DNA from: Thamnidium elegans
Lineage: Eukaryota; Mucoromycota; Mucoromycetes; Mucorales; Mucoraceae
Direction of reading: 5' to 3'
NCBI GenBank assembly: GCA_025201345.1
Contig: JAIXMG010000001.1
Span: 124,001-188,000 of the forward strand
DNA length: 64,000 nt
Notes under the pieces: generated by a model
Database searches by the model: none
Told to the model about the DNA's origin: nothing
The model's input: the letters and a program-made list of their open reading frames with translations, nothing else
Part shown: one piece after another, positions 1 to 11,976 of the stretch
How the letters are laid out: every line of letters begins with the position of its first letter
Position numbering within the stretch: the first letter of the stretch is position 1
Translations under genes and position numbers: made by a program

Positions 1-296
1 TTCATTCTATAATATTTATGTATAAAAAAGATAAAAAGGGGGAAGTTTCGCCTATTTGAGAAAAAAAGGAAAAAAGAAAGGTCTCACTAGTTCTAGTTTA
101 TGAGCATTCATTCATTCAATCGACGTCACCCGTTAAAAAAACTGTTTACTTCCTTGCCGCAAAAAGTAGAAATAGTTGCCTTGATAAGATTATATGGTTT
201 CCTTTTTAAACTTGAACTTACAGGTCTTACTACGATATTCTATATGTGTATTTCATAGCTTCCAACCAATCAATATAATCATTATTATGACGTTTC

Positions 297-339
<43 letters not shown>

Positions 340-718
340 TGTTGCGCTATTTATTAATACACTGCTTTTTTTTTTTCCTTTCCCTTTTTCCTATTCTTTC
401 TTATTCTAATTCAGAAAAAAAAAATAGTTTTCATTTACTCTATTTTTTGAACTCTTTTTTAATTACACATATATAGAAAGAAAGAAAGAATCAATTAAAC
501 GTCATCTTTGAGTTTTCTTTTTTTCTTTTATATATATAAAATTCAAGAAAGTTAATTTTTTTTTCTTCTCAATTTCATTAAAGAAAAAAAACAACAACTA
601 AAAAAAAAAGGAAAAAAAAAAAAAAAAAAAAGATATATAATCAAGTGGAATTGACTTTGATTGCAGGAAGATATTCTTCAGATTTGCAACCAACAACTTT
701 TATTCAAATCATAAGCCA
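1..718. other. Upstream region of the Cables-like gene, homopolymer-rich
   Basis: No gene is supported here. The stretch holds a run of 39 T (299-337), several A runs (for example 616-631) and short TA tracts. A possible 5'-UTR intron could end at the AG of ttgactttgattgcag near 665-666, about 50 bases before the start codon at 719. The conceptual ORF over the T run is an artefact of the homopolymer. Confidence 0.6.
299..337 (+). repeat. T39 homopolymer
   Basis: An uninterrupted run of 39 T about 380 bases upstream of the Cables-like start. One of several runs above 20 bases in the window. Confidence 0.9.
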
Positions 719-2329
719 ATGGGCACGACGAAAAGTCGTAAATCTAGGCGGAATAACTCGAGACCAACTGCCTTTACGTTTTTATCAAATATTGCACTGG
801 GAAGTGAAAATGAGAAACCGCCTGATGGTATACCAACCTTATCCTCATATTTGCCAACAGACCAAAACCTATTACATTATCTCGACAAAGAAGCTACAGT
901 CCCAATCGGAGGTAATTCATATACGTACACCCCCTTTTTTTTAATTACTTTATACTTATATTTTACGTTGTAGCTTCTTCTTTACACTCTTCGGACAGCA
1001 GCTTTTCAGCCGATGAAGAAGTTAATCAAACCCCATTATCTATTGAAGCCAGCGGAAGAAATCATTCAACAGCCATTGCACCCGTTATAACAGCAAATCA
1101 AAGTTTTGACCCATCTAATAATATTAAAAAGGGAAGAAACACTGTTAAACGTAACCCATCTGAAAGTAGTAACGATAGTCAAGATGTTCAACATCATAAA
1201 CTTACCAGAGAGGACAGTGAAAGGCCAATTGCTTCTGAAAAAATTAAGAAAAAATCTAACCATGGAGAAAAAGAAGTACGTTAAAAAAAGTATGAAGTCA
1301 TGGTTATTTTATTTAAACTAACGATTTTACTATTACTTAGTATGGTCAAGGTAGTATGTCTATTATGTCAGTCTTTCGATACTATACAGATAAAATTCGT
1401 CATTCTTCTAGTAAGAAGAAGTCAATTGAACATTCTACAAACCGTGGCTATGTGTAAGACATTTATTATTATTATTATTATTATGTGTGTATTAACTTTT
1501 TCTAGTAGTCAACAACAATTAGAAAGTCAAGACGGACGTAAAGATCGTAGAGTTCATTCTTATGCTCACTTCTTGAATACAACAGGATCTTTACTGTAAG
1601 TAGTTTGATATCTTATTGTAATTTAAACTAACCTAGTTTTTTTTTTATATAGTGACGATGACATAGTTGAACAACAAGTTGATACTAATTCATATGATCC
1701 ATATTTCCTCGATAATGATAGTTACGGCAAATATGGTTTAGACCCTAGTTCGCTTGTAAGTACATTTGTACATATAAAAAAAAGTTTTTTCTGACAAATC
1801 TTAAAAATAGGGCTCTTTATCAAATGGTATGAGACCTTCTGATTTAAAACGAGAAATGAATGAACAATTTAGATTGAATCATCCAGAAATCCCACCAGAA
1901 ATTACGCTTAGTAAGATTAGAGCAATTAAACTTCACTTGTTTGAGATTGGTAAAAGACTTGATTTAGAGGTATCGAGTGTAGCTCATGCCTATGTCTATT
2001 TCGAAAAGTTAATAATCAAGAATATGGTGACTAAAAAGAATCGAAAGTTGATTGCAGCTTGCTGTTTATTTTTGGCAAGTAAAGTCAATGAAGCTAAAGG
2101 AACTTGGTTTAAACCTCTTTTGGAAGCCATGGACGATCAATTAAATGTGGATCCAAAAGAGATTCATGAACATGAATTTGCAGTTTTTGCAGATTTAGAG
2201 TTTAATCTGTATGTGCCGAGAAGAGAATTTATGCCCCATTTTGAAAATATTTTTACTCATTTAGAATATAAGAGTATTCAAGAATATCTTGGAAATGTCA
2301 ATTTTTGTGAAGTTGATGAACGAAAATAA
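719..2329 (+). CDS. Cables-like cyclin-box protein (Cdk5/Abl enzyme substrate family)
   Basis: Six exons: 719-911, 974-1275, 1341-1453, 1506-1595, 1653-1755, 1811-2329, giving 439 residues with all phases matching. The N-terminus carries SRPTAFTFLSNIALG, resembling the conserved short motif near the start of animal Cables proteins. A FRYYTDKIRHS block follows, then LDPSSL and MRPSDLKREMNEQFR, and from about residue 285 a cyclin-box fold (KLHLFEIGKRLDLEVSSVAH, LIAACCLFLASKVNEAKG, FAVFADLEFNLYVPR). Cables proteins link cyclin-dependent kinases to tyrosine kinases in animals; the fungal role is not established. The ATG at 719 was chosen because the conserved motif follows directly in frame. The stop lies only 45 bases from the stop of the convergent transporter gene. 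A generic cyclin is the alternative, but the N-terminal block favours Cables. Confidence 0.85.
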
Positions 2330-2374
2330 ATAATATTATATATATATACATATATATATTTTTTTTTTACATAT

Positions 2375-3805
2375 TTATTTTGAGACAGATAATGGTATGG
2401 TTGTGTCATTATTTCTTGATAGTTTTTTAAATAATTTTGTAAAACTTGTATTTTGTTCTGAACAAGAACTTGATTCGCCTAGTGTGGTGGCTACAGCTTC
2501 TTTTTCATCTTTAGCTGATAACCAATTAACAATACTATCTTGTTCTGGTTCTCGTTCTTCTGTTAAGTGTGCTGGATCGGGTTTAGAACTAAGTAAGTAG
2601 ACTCCATAAATTAATACACCTATACCAACAAATACAAGTGCTATGGCCCAAGGAGGATAGTTTCCAATCTCGTCTAAATAAATAATGGTATTGACTAAAC
2701 CAAGTGCAGTATATGTACCATAGAATACAGGTACAACAACAACCGATGAATATAATTTTAGTGCAGTATTTAAACAATAAACTTGAAGGATGGCAGTAAC
2801 CAGTAAAGCTAACAAGATGAAACGACTAGCATTATCGTTAAATTGATTTACTTGTGATTGAATTGATAGAGTGAATAATTTGACACCACTTTTAGCTAAT
2901 AATAAAGTTTCACTTGCTAATAAACCGCCTTCGATACTGAACATTAAACCAACTATATGCTTCATTTTCTTTTGGTTCATGTTTCGAAATATTTGGCTTT
3001 TTGATTTTCTGGTTTCATCCGAGATGGCCCAATTTGACCAAATAGAAATGATTAATCCACTAAACGCAATGATATTTAAAGCACTGAAATAAATGATAAA
3101 AATCGGTCTCATAAATTTAACTTTAAGACTTTCTAACGAGATGGATTCTTCGGCTATTATTATTATTATTTTTTTGATTAGAGAATATAAATAATAAACA
3201 AGAAAAAAAAAAAAAAAAAAAAAACTTACGGTCATCACCATTATACATGCCACCAAACACTACTATCCAAATAACAGATGCAACTACTACACACGTACCG
3301 AGAACATCTTTACGAGTTATCTTTGTATTGACTAATAATTTTGCAAAAATAAAATTAAATATTAACGCTACACTACCAAGAGGTGCAACCCACTACATGA
3401 AATATTTTAAGGGATTATATATGAGTAAATGAAATAAATGTATTATATACATATATATATATACATATATATAAAAAGGGAGTTAAATATGAACAACTCC
3501 TTTATTTACCTGTGTCTTTAAATAATCTAAAAGAAAGTTGATGAGGATTTTAGTATTTATTTATATTTATTTATTTACAACATACTTAATGCGATTGTAC
3601 TACCAATCAACTGACTTGCAATATATGTATACAATCCTAAATGCCATAACGGTCTTCCACAGTCTCCCCTTTGTTGTTCTTGTTCTCTTTTAGCTTCTTT
3701 TACATGATCTAGTTTTAATATGTTTAAGCCAAGTGCGTCCATAAATGATGCTCCTAAAGATACAAATATTCCAATAACGAATCGTACAACATTATCTTCT
3801 CCCAT
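2375..3805 (-). CDS. NIPA-like magnesium transporter (DUF803/DMT fold), membrane protein
   Basis: Four exons read leftward: 3805-3586, 3526-3510, 3392-3230, 3153-2375, totalling 392 residues. Exon 2 is a 17-nt microexon; including it gives ALNYLKTQWVAPLGSVAL, a good match to the conserved helix of NIPA proteins. About eight or nine hydrophobic segments are visible (for example VVRFVIGIFVSLGASFMDAL, FIIYFSALNIIAFSGLIISI, LLALLVTAILQVYCLNTALK, AIALVFVGIGVLIYGVYLLS), followed by a roughly 85-residue Ser/Glu-rich cytosolic tail. NIPA proteins are Mg2+ transporters of the drug/metabolite transporter superfamily, in plasma or endosomal membranes. Substrate in this species is inferred from the family. 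The start ATG at 3805 precedes the first transmembrane helix by about seven residues. Confidence 0.85.
3510..3526 (-). other. 17-nt microexon of the NIPA-like gene
   Basis: The exon is bounded by an acceptor TTTTAG and a donor GTAAAT, between introns of 59 and 117 nt. It completes a split Asn codon and encodes NYLKTQ with it. Skipping it would break the reading frame, so correct splicing of this microexon is required for a functional transporter. Confidence 0.8.
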
Positions 3806-3814
3806 TATACTATA

Positions 3815-3845
<31 letters not shown>

Positions 3846-4281
3846 GGGTATATATATGTGTATTTGTGTGTGTATATATATATATATATATATGTGTATA
3901 AAAGCAGAAAACAAAAAACAAAAAAAGAAAAAAAAAAAGAGAAGAAAAAGGAAAATAAAAAGGAAAAAACAAAAAACAAAAAGATTTATAACTACTGCAT
4001 GATCGCCACCCTCATTATCTATTTCCACTCTTTGCTTTGCTAATAATAGTCCTTTTCTTATTTCAGTTGAGACTATTTTATTTCAATTTTTATTTTTTTA
4101 TTTTATGGTGACTACCCTTTGTCCTGCTCTTCCTTCCTTTATTCATATTAAATATATATCTCTCTCTTTATAAGCAAATTTATACACAAAGGTTTTTAAT
4201 TAAATAATAAACAACATTCGGTCATTATTATTTAAAAGTAACAAGTTTCTTGACAGCTTCCGGTAAAGTTTTTGATCTATC

Positions 4282-4317
<36 letters not shown>

Positions 4318-4976
4318 CCTTTATATATTTGGTGTTATTTGAGTTTACTCTTATCAGTGGGTCAAGATTACGTTATTAAAAAAAAATGAAGCAGGAAAAA
4401 TACCCCATTGTTAAAATATATCTAAGTACAATTGGCATATTGTTCTCCTTTTTATTCTACTGTAAATCAATACTTCGTCTATTTATGACCCTCTTCTTCA
4501 AGTAAAGTTTTTTTTTTAAAAAAAGTTTTCTCTTTGGAAGATATGTCGTCAATATGCGATTATTAAATATGATGTTTACAACCCTTTACGAAAAAAAAAA
4601 AGGTTCTTTTTACGTTTTAAATTAGAAGGAGATATAGAGGAGGTGTGTTAAACGAGGGGAGTAACTTGGAGGGGAAAAGAGGGTTATATTTATACTTTTT
4701 TAAATTTTAATAAAAAAACGTTTCATCATCTTTGTAGTTTTAATGTATATTTCTACCATTGAATTTACATTTTATAAAACCTATTTATTAAAATGTTAGT
4801 TCAAAGGTATCCTGAATTAATATTTTTTATATTATTATATAAAAAGAGGGGAATTATTTTTGATATTTTGTATGTGTGTGTGTGTGTGTGTGTATAAAAA
4901 AAACGAGCGTGAGTTAAATTAATGATAATAGTAATAAATAGTAATAGTAATAATGTAGTAATAATAATAATAGTAA
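3806..4976. other. Intergenic, microsatellite-rich, no gene seen
   Basis: Contains TA repeats (about 3817-3896), a purine-rich A/G tract on the + strand (about 3902-3980), a T27-class run near 4288-4314, a T10A7 palindrome (4509-4525), a GT repeat (about 4869-4893) and trinucleotide ATA/GTA imperfect repeats (4921-4977). It holds the promoter of the NIPA-like gene and the 3' region of the RhoGAP gene. Confidence 0.6.
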
Positions 4977-7900
4977 TTAAGTTTGTTGTGCGTACAAGTG
5001 TGGTTGATAGTTAGAATCAGTTGAAAGTGTAAGATCATCAACGTCTTCATCGTCATCTTCATCTAATACTGGTGGACCTAAAATAAATTGTAAGGTTAGT
5101 TTTTTTTTGGTTTTTGTTTATATAATCCAATTGTTTATAGTGTTACCATCCATATTCTTTTCTAAATCAACAATAGCATTAGGTGCACCATCCATATAGT
5201 TTACACTATTACGATTACTACGACCATGTTCTTCTCGTAATCGAAGTGTAGTTTTACGACTTAATAAAGGTGTCTGATTTTCTTGTACGACTTCTTCTTC
5301 AGAGGTATTTTCTACCGAAGGCGCTTCTTCTTCAACAACAATGGTGACTTCCTCTGGTTCATCGGGGATCATACGTGGTGCTGCATCACCGTCTTCAGTT
5401 GTCCAAAAGATATATTCAAATTCACTCATAAACAAATTAAAAATAGTGGCAGGTATACCAAGTGTCGGAGAAAATACAATACTGACGTTACGCATTGTCA
5501 TCTTGTTAATATCTGAATTTTGAACTACTCGAATTAAATGTGCTGTTAAAGCCCTTAACAATGTATAGTTAGGTAAAGGAAGTACTGATACTAATCTACC
5601 CAATTCATTTACTCGATCCTTTCTATCCAATAGATCTAAAACATGATACAATTGCTTAGTTTTTTTTTTTTTTGTATATATTAATAGTGTATATTATTTA
5701 CCAATAACATGCAAAAAGTCCATTCGATGCTCTCGTGTCAAAACACTGGTAGGTAATTCACGTAACCACATTTTAAGTAACCCAGCTACAACATGAACAT
5801 CATAATCATCTTTAGCAGCCATCAAATTAACATCTCCTTCTTGATTAAACTTTTCTCTTAAAGCTTTCATTGTAGAGTTACTACCACTAAGACGATATAA
5901 ACCTTCTTCCAATACGGCATCCATTGCATCCAAATATTCAATACAACGGTATACAACAGCTGGTAGCTCATATCCTTCACTCACACGAGAGATACGTACT
6001 GCTTCTTCCAACGAAACTCCAAATACTTGTTTAGCAGGTTTAGGTAATGGCATATCATCACCATACTTATTACGTGATCTATCACTTTGTTCATGTGAGG
6101 AACGAGATAGGAAACCACGTAACCCGCCACTACTACTGGTCGTACTTGTCGTTGTCGATCTTGAGATATCACCATTTGAAGTGGTAGCAGAAGTAGATTG
6201 AGATAATTTGGGTGGACCCGATTGTTGTAGATTTTGTTGTTCAGTATTACTAAATAACATTTTCTTACCCCAAAATGTCATACGATGAGCTTTATTACGA
6301 GCCTTCTTTTCTGGCTCGGTTTCAACCATGGTTTCTTCTGAGGGAATGGTAGGAGATAAAGCACGATTGTATTGATGTGGGTTCAAAAAGTCTTCATTGA
6401 TCAATTGTTGTTCGGTACTAGACGATATTAAGTTACCCATCGAACTACGACGTACAATAGCAGGTCGAGGTGCTTGTAAGTTACGATTGGTATGACTACC
6501 TTGATCTAAACTGGTGCGTACAACTTGGTCGTAGGGTGAGGACCAAGTAATGTTGTTACTAGGTAACGAATTAGATACAGGCATTGAGTCTGTACTTTCA
6601 CTGGATACAGAAGGAGTAGGTCTTGTATAAGGTTTACTACTGATGGCCATGCCAATACTATGATCATCCATAGATGGTACCGAAGTTAACTTTTCCATAT
6701 CTGCATTAGCAACTGAATCCAACTTTAAATGACTAATAGGGGTTGCAGATATGGCTCGGATTTCTCCTTTGGATAATTTTCTTGGTTTTTCTTCTTTCTT
6801 CTTTTTTGAGGAGGAAGAAGAAGAAGAAGTGGATTTGGTGAGTGCAATAGGGTCCTCTTCAATATGAATGTTCTCAAGTAATGCTTGTACCCAATCATCT
6901 CGATCATCATCTGAATTAGCACAAAGGATATGTCGAACATAGTGCGTAGAACCAACTCGCTTTTGTTCTACAATTAAAAATGCGTGACGGTATACACTAT
7001 TATATTCTTCTGAAGCTTGCGAAGAACCAGGCATTTGGCGACCAATTTGGGCATTGGTGAGACGAATAGAACCAAGCTGAGTTCCTTCTTTCTATTTTTA
7101 TAGGAGAAAAAAAGGGGGGAAATAATTTTAGTCATAAGGAGATATATATATATATAAAAAGGATTTGTTACCGATTCATAGTATTCAAGTACAGATTCAT
7201 TTAATACAAAGTAACGAGTTTTCCAACCGCCAAAGTTTTTACCACGTTTAGTCAAGTAACCTTCACGCATTTGACCAACAGGTTGATATACTTTAACGTC
7301 AACTACATTAGTACTAAGGAATTCACAAATATCAAATGTATCATCAAGTGGAGTCCCAATAGCATGTTGCAAGTATTGCTCTAAGGCAATCTTTCGTTGG
7401 TCTACTTTGGTTGGTGCATTATTGGAAAATAAGGCTTTATCAGGTAATTTACCCATACGACTTGATGTAGCACGACTACGTTGAGTTTTCAACTAAAAAA
7501 TGAGGAGTTTAATATATTTTTTTTTGCACGAGTAAACAGATTAGGTTAATTTTATTTGTTTTTACCTTGGCGTCAAGACTAAGAAAATCCGAATAAAACT
7601 TTTCTACTCGCCAACGTTCTTCTTTTGATTCATCTTCTTCAGTTGTACCTACAGATAAAATAAACGAAACAACTTCTTTTCCTTTTTCATTGGGCTTAAT
7701 ATTGGAACCAACTACTTTGACAGATAATTGAGTTAAATGAGAGGTAACAAATTGTTGCTTTTGAGATAAATCAGGTTGCATTATTTCTTCGTCAAATGTA
7801 GATTCGTCCATGGATAGGTCAGTACGGGAACTAGAAAAAATAGTAGATTCACGTTTTGTATTTCTACTTGTGGATGAACGGTATGGTACGGGAGGAGACG

Positions 7901-8582
7901 CAGCCCTTATAGATGGGTCGTGGTCTAAAGCAGCTCGAGCAGGTGGCATCATTGAATCTCGTTGACGAGCAATATTGTTTCGACGTACTTCTAACGAAGA
8001 AGAAGATTTAGAGGGAGAAGGTACAATAAAAGGTGATTGAGTTCTGGTACTAGGTGAAGGCAAAGGTGCACTATCTTTACGTCTTGCTGACGAATGATGA
8101 TGGTGAGGACCAGGAGCAGGTGAACCTGGTGAAGATCTACCATTCATATCATCCATATTACGTAGAAAGGACTCTGGTTCAAATGGTTCCTTGATATAGT
8201 CGTCCGATTTTTCTTTTAAAGGACGATAAGGTGAACGTGGTGGTGGCATAGGACTACTGGTAGGTACTACAAATGAAAAAGCTTCGACAGGTGAATCACT
8301 ATTAGGTGTTGGTGTTGAAGCATCATCTGCTTCAGCAATCTCTCGAAGTGCTTGAGGTGAGATAAGTAAAGAAGCTACACGTTGCTTTCGAGTTACTTCC
8401 TTTTCTAGCGTGCTTATTTGGTCTTGTAGCCCATCTCTTTCGGCTGAGAGTCGAACATTGTCTTTTTGAAGATTTTGAATCATTACTCTTTGCTTTTCAA
8501 TAATTTTCCATAGTTGATCGTTTTGTGAACGTAAATGTGGAATTTCATCTTGTCCATAATTAATGACTGGAGAGTGTGACAT
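4977..8582 (-). CDS. BEM3: Bem3-like RhoGAP with coiled coil, PX, PH and RhoGAP domains
   Basis: Five exons: 8582-7566, 7492-7172, 7091-5702, 5635-5147, 5077-4977, 1105 residues. An N-terminal coiled coil (about residues 15-75) is followed by a Ser/Pro-rich linker and a PX domain (about 270-400; WRVEKFYSDFLSLDAKL). Then come a PH domain (about 414-520; MREGYLTKRGKNFGGWKTRYFVL, split by an intron), a Ser-rich linker and RhoGAP (about 800-995) with the arginine finger in EEGLYRLSGS and the helix LLKMWLRELPTSVL. The C-terminal tail is acidic. In yeast Bem3 this architecture gives a Cdc42 GAP recruited by phosphoinositides to polarised sites; that role is inferred. At the exon 3/4 junction I chose the acceptor TTTTAG because it restores HVIDLLDRKDRVNELGRL; a nearer AG breaks the frame. 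Divergent from the 5-phosphatase gene. Confidence 0.9.
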
Positions 8583-8983
8583 TACTATATATTAGAAAGA
8601 AGGGAAAGAAGGGTATAAACAATATTATTAAAGGGTAGTAATAAAAAATAAAAAAATAAAATAAAAAAAAAAAATATAAGAAAAAAAAAAAATGACAAGA
8701 GCCCTAATATAAACAAGAGGAGCGTATAAAAGGAGCGAAATTAATTATATAAAAAAAACAAAAAGAAGAAAAGGGAGAAAAGGAGAAGGAGACTGTAATT
8801 TTTATATGGTGTTGTACAAATGTAGCGCAAAAAAAATAAGCGGATATTGTTTTTTTTTATTTTTTATTTTTTATTTTTACCAGTTCCTTAGTATATAAAG
8901 ATTGTAACTATATATCCGAACGTATTATTTTACATTTCTTTCTCTTTAACATATTATATACATATATATATATATATATATAA
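8583..8983. promoter_or_regulatory. Shared divergent promoter region of RhoGAP and 5-phosphatase genes
   Basis: The 401 bases separate the two start codons. They contain A-rich and TA-rich tracts, a repeated TTTTTTATTTTTTATTTTT block (about 8851-8878) and a TA repeat just before the + strand ATG. Any regulatory sites are not identifiable by eye. The arrangement suggests possible co-regulation. Confidence 0.5.
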
Positions 8984-11821
8984 ATGCCTAATCAACCGTA
9001 TTATAATATATTGATTTCTGATGTATTCGAAGAAAAGGATACAATTGAGGTACAAATGACAGTGTCACCCAAATTAAATGATAGTCATTTATTTCAATCA
9101 TTAAATATCCCACGCTCTAATTCGCTTGATAATAATTATTTTACTTTACATTATCGACATGGACATAATAGAAATAATATCAATAGATCAATTTATTTAA
9201 ATTTAAATAATAACACTAGCCCATCTTTATTTCCACCTTCTGGATATCCACCTCAAGAATACAATCCATTGGAATACACATTATTCAATCTCACCAGATC
9301 ATTTTCTTTAAATACTATTATCGATACAGATTTAATTTCTAGTCAAGATTGGAAAACAACTAAAAACAATGATAAAGATGTTTATCCTGATATGTCACGT
9401 ACAACAATTAAACCACCCATATTATTAGATCATGAAATTCGTATACCTAATCAATATGGTACAATTCATGCTCTCACTGTACGAGGTTCCACCATTATCT
9501 TGAGTACATCCCATTGTACAATTAAATCATTTCATATCGGCCAAAATACATTTTATAATCACACAAGTAATCAAAGTGATTTAATTAAATCCGTTTGCTT
9601 TTCTCCTGCTATTCATCCAATTGATGATCACCGTATTGTTTGGGCTGGTACTGAAACTGGCGCTATCTTGGCTATAGATATTTTATCTGATCAAGTATTA
9701 ATTAAACGTATGGCAACACATAGTCACTCAATTGCATTTATATTACGCCATAAAAACACTGAGTTATGGACCATCGATCAAGGTGGTCATGTTAATATCT
9801 GGATTAACAAAAAGAGTATGGATGATCAAATCACTAGTATCAATTTATTAAACACAATTCCCGAACGGTATTCAGTTACAGCCAATCTAAAGACAGCCAT
9901 TCTTTCCTTAAACAAATCAGTCTTGTGGTGTTCTGCTGGCAGATCCATCGATAGACTAGATCGATCAGAAAAACAAGGTTTTCCCCTGATACATATTTCT
10001 AATGATCTCGGAGAAATTATTCAATTGGTTATAATTCCTTTTCATCAAAATCAAATCTTTGCGTTACATTCAGATGGTAAAATAACCGCGTGGGATGTAG
10101 ACAGTTTGCAACAGATCAAATCTATTGACATCTCGCTGGATAAATTAACTTCAGTTACCAGCGTTGGCGAGTACCATTTATGGGTGGGCTATAACAATGG
10201 TACAATTGCTATTTATGATACCAGACTTGATACTTGGGCGGTAATTAAAATATGGAAGGCACATACCAATTCGGTTACCAAACTACAGGTTGACGATTTT
10301 TCGATTATTGAGTCTTTATCCGTAGTAAGTATGGATACTGCTGGTAACTTAGCTATATGGGATGGCCTTTTAGCTGATGATTGGTTTGGTAAGGTATTCA
10401 CTAGAATACATTGTTTTTATAGGCTAATTTTTATTTTTGTTTTTATTGATGTAGAAGAACAAATGATTGAAAATATACCCGAATATTCTAACTTTAAAGA
10501 AACAACTGCAATGATTTGTTCTTGGAATATGGACGCTACTAAACCAGATACTCTTACTGAACCAGATCAAGAAAAATTACATGAATGGTTACACGGTATG
10601 GATGACCCAGATATTATCATGATTGGTATTCAAGAGATAGTAGACCTCGGTTCAACAGCAATGACAGCAAGTAAATAAATAAACAATAATAATTGTAATA
10701 AAATACTCACTTTCTCTCGCTTTTTTTACATAAAAAAAAAAGAATCTCTCTTGACATTGAGTAAAAAAATAGATAGTATTGAGGATGCAGATGAATTATT
10801 AACTCATCGATACATGTTATGGCTTGAACACTTTATTTCTATTATCGAAACTAATTTTGGAAAAGACACTTACAAAATTATAAAGACAGATCAAATGGTT
10901 GGATTATTTAGTTGTATATTTATTAAATCAATTCACGAAGCTCGTATACAACAATGTGACTCAACTGTTGTCAAGACCGGGTTTCGTATTATGGCCAGGG
11001 GATTGCATGGAAATAAAGGAGGTATTGCAACCAGATTTATATTTGACGATATGTCACTTTGCTTTGTCAATTGTCATTTGGCATCTGGTCAAACTCACGT
11101 GTTACAACGAAATGCAGACATGGAAGGTGTATTAAATTCTGCTCGATTTCCAGCCATCAGTGACCCTAACAGTAATATTTTTAATCATGGTACCAACGGT
11201 ACTTGTATACTAGATCACGAAACTTGCTTTTTAAGTGGAGATTTGAATTATAGAATTGATATGTCTCGAGAGCAAATATTTGACTTGTTATCCGATACAG
11301 AAATAAACAAGTTTGAAAGTTGGGAAGAGTTACAACATCAAGATCAGTTAAAGAATCAACAAGTAACAAACCCATTGTTTCGTCTATTTAATTTTAAAGA
11401 GGCTCCTATTTTATTTGATCCTACGTACAAGTACGATCGTGGTACAGATTTATATGATACTTCAGAAAAGAAACGGGCACCGGCTTGGTGTGATCGTGTC
11501 TTATATAGAGCTCCTTCTACAGTAAACAATATATATTATCGTAGACATGAAGTAAAAGCATCAGATCATCGACCTATTAGTGCAGGATTTACAATACCAG
11601 TAAAATCGATTACACCAGAAAAGAAGGAACAAGTTAAACAAAGGATTCAAAATGAATGGAAGCTTAATATCATTCAAGTAAGTCAAACCAATAAGATTCG
11701 ATATGTAACACATTATGAATTGTGCGATGAAAATGAAGCACAGGACAGGCTCGAAAAGGCTGATTGGGATGTAGAACAAGTAGTGATAGACCTGTATCAT
11801 GACAAAGCCAGTTATATTTAA
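8984..11821 (+). CDS. Inositol polyphosphate 5-phosphatase with N-terminal WD40-like propeller
   Basis: Three exons: 8984-10388, 10455-10670, 10743-11821, 899 residues. Residues about 150-460 are WD40-like (repeats such as LWVGYNNGTIAIYDTR and VSMDTAGNLAIWDG). From about 487 to 817 is an IPPc catalytic domain, with ICSWNMD, IIMIGIQEIVDLG, FVNCHLASG, LSGDLNYRID, APAWCDRVLYR and KASDHRPISAGF; these carry the metal-binding and phosphate-binding residues of the family. The enzyme removes the 5-phosphate of phosphoinositides or inositol phosphates at membranes. The C-terminal 45 residues (AQDRLEKADWDVEQVVIDLY) look like a UBA-type helical bundle, which is inference. Intron 1 is 66 nt with no in-frame stop, so its retention would insert 22 residues without a frameshift. 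The WD40-IPPc layout recalls plant 5PTases and some fungal homologues. Confidence 0.88.
10389..10454 (+). other. 66-nt stop-free intron (3n) in the 5-phosphatase gene
   Basis: Donor GTAAGG and acceptor GATGTAG flank a 66-nt segment that is open in the gene's frame. It encodes a hydrophobic FYRLIFIFVFIDV-like stretch, atypical for the linker between propeller and phosphatase, so it is called an intron. Retention would keep the frame. Confidence 0.7.
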
Positions 11822-11976
11822 ATTAAGGTTTCACAATCAAGCTAAAAAAATAGATGTTTATTAAAATCCCGTTAATTATTTTTGACCATGTACCATGTTT
11901 GGGTCTTTTTCTATTCTCTTCTACTTCTTTTTTTTTTAGAGTAATAAAGAGAAAGAAAGAGAGAGAGTAGAAGGAA

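Noticed and set aside
194..409. 71-codon frame over the T39 run
   Set aside because: The peptide is a poly-Phe artefact of the homopolymer with no coding features.
4869..4893. GT/CA microsatellites (also near 23093 and 33925) as CRISPR or regulatory arrays
   Set aside because: They are simple dinucleotide repeats without spacers.
5636..5701. Nearer acceptor AAG at about 5654 for RhoGAP intron 3
   Set aside because: It puts the rest of the RhoGAP domain out of frame and leads to a stop; the TTTTAG acceptor restores the conserved DLLDRKDRVNELG.
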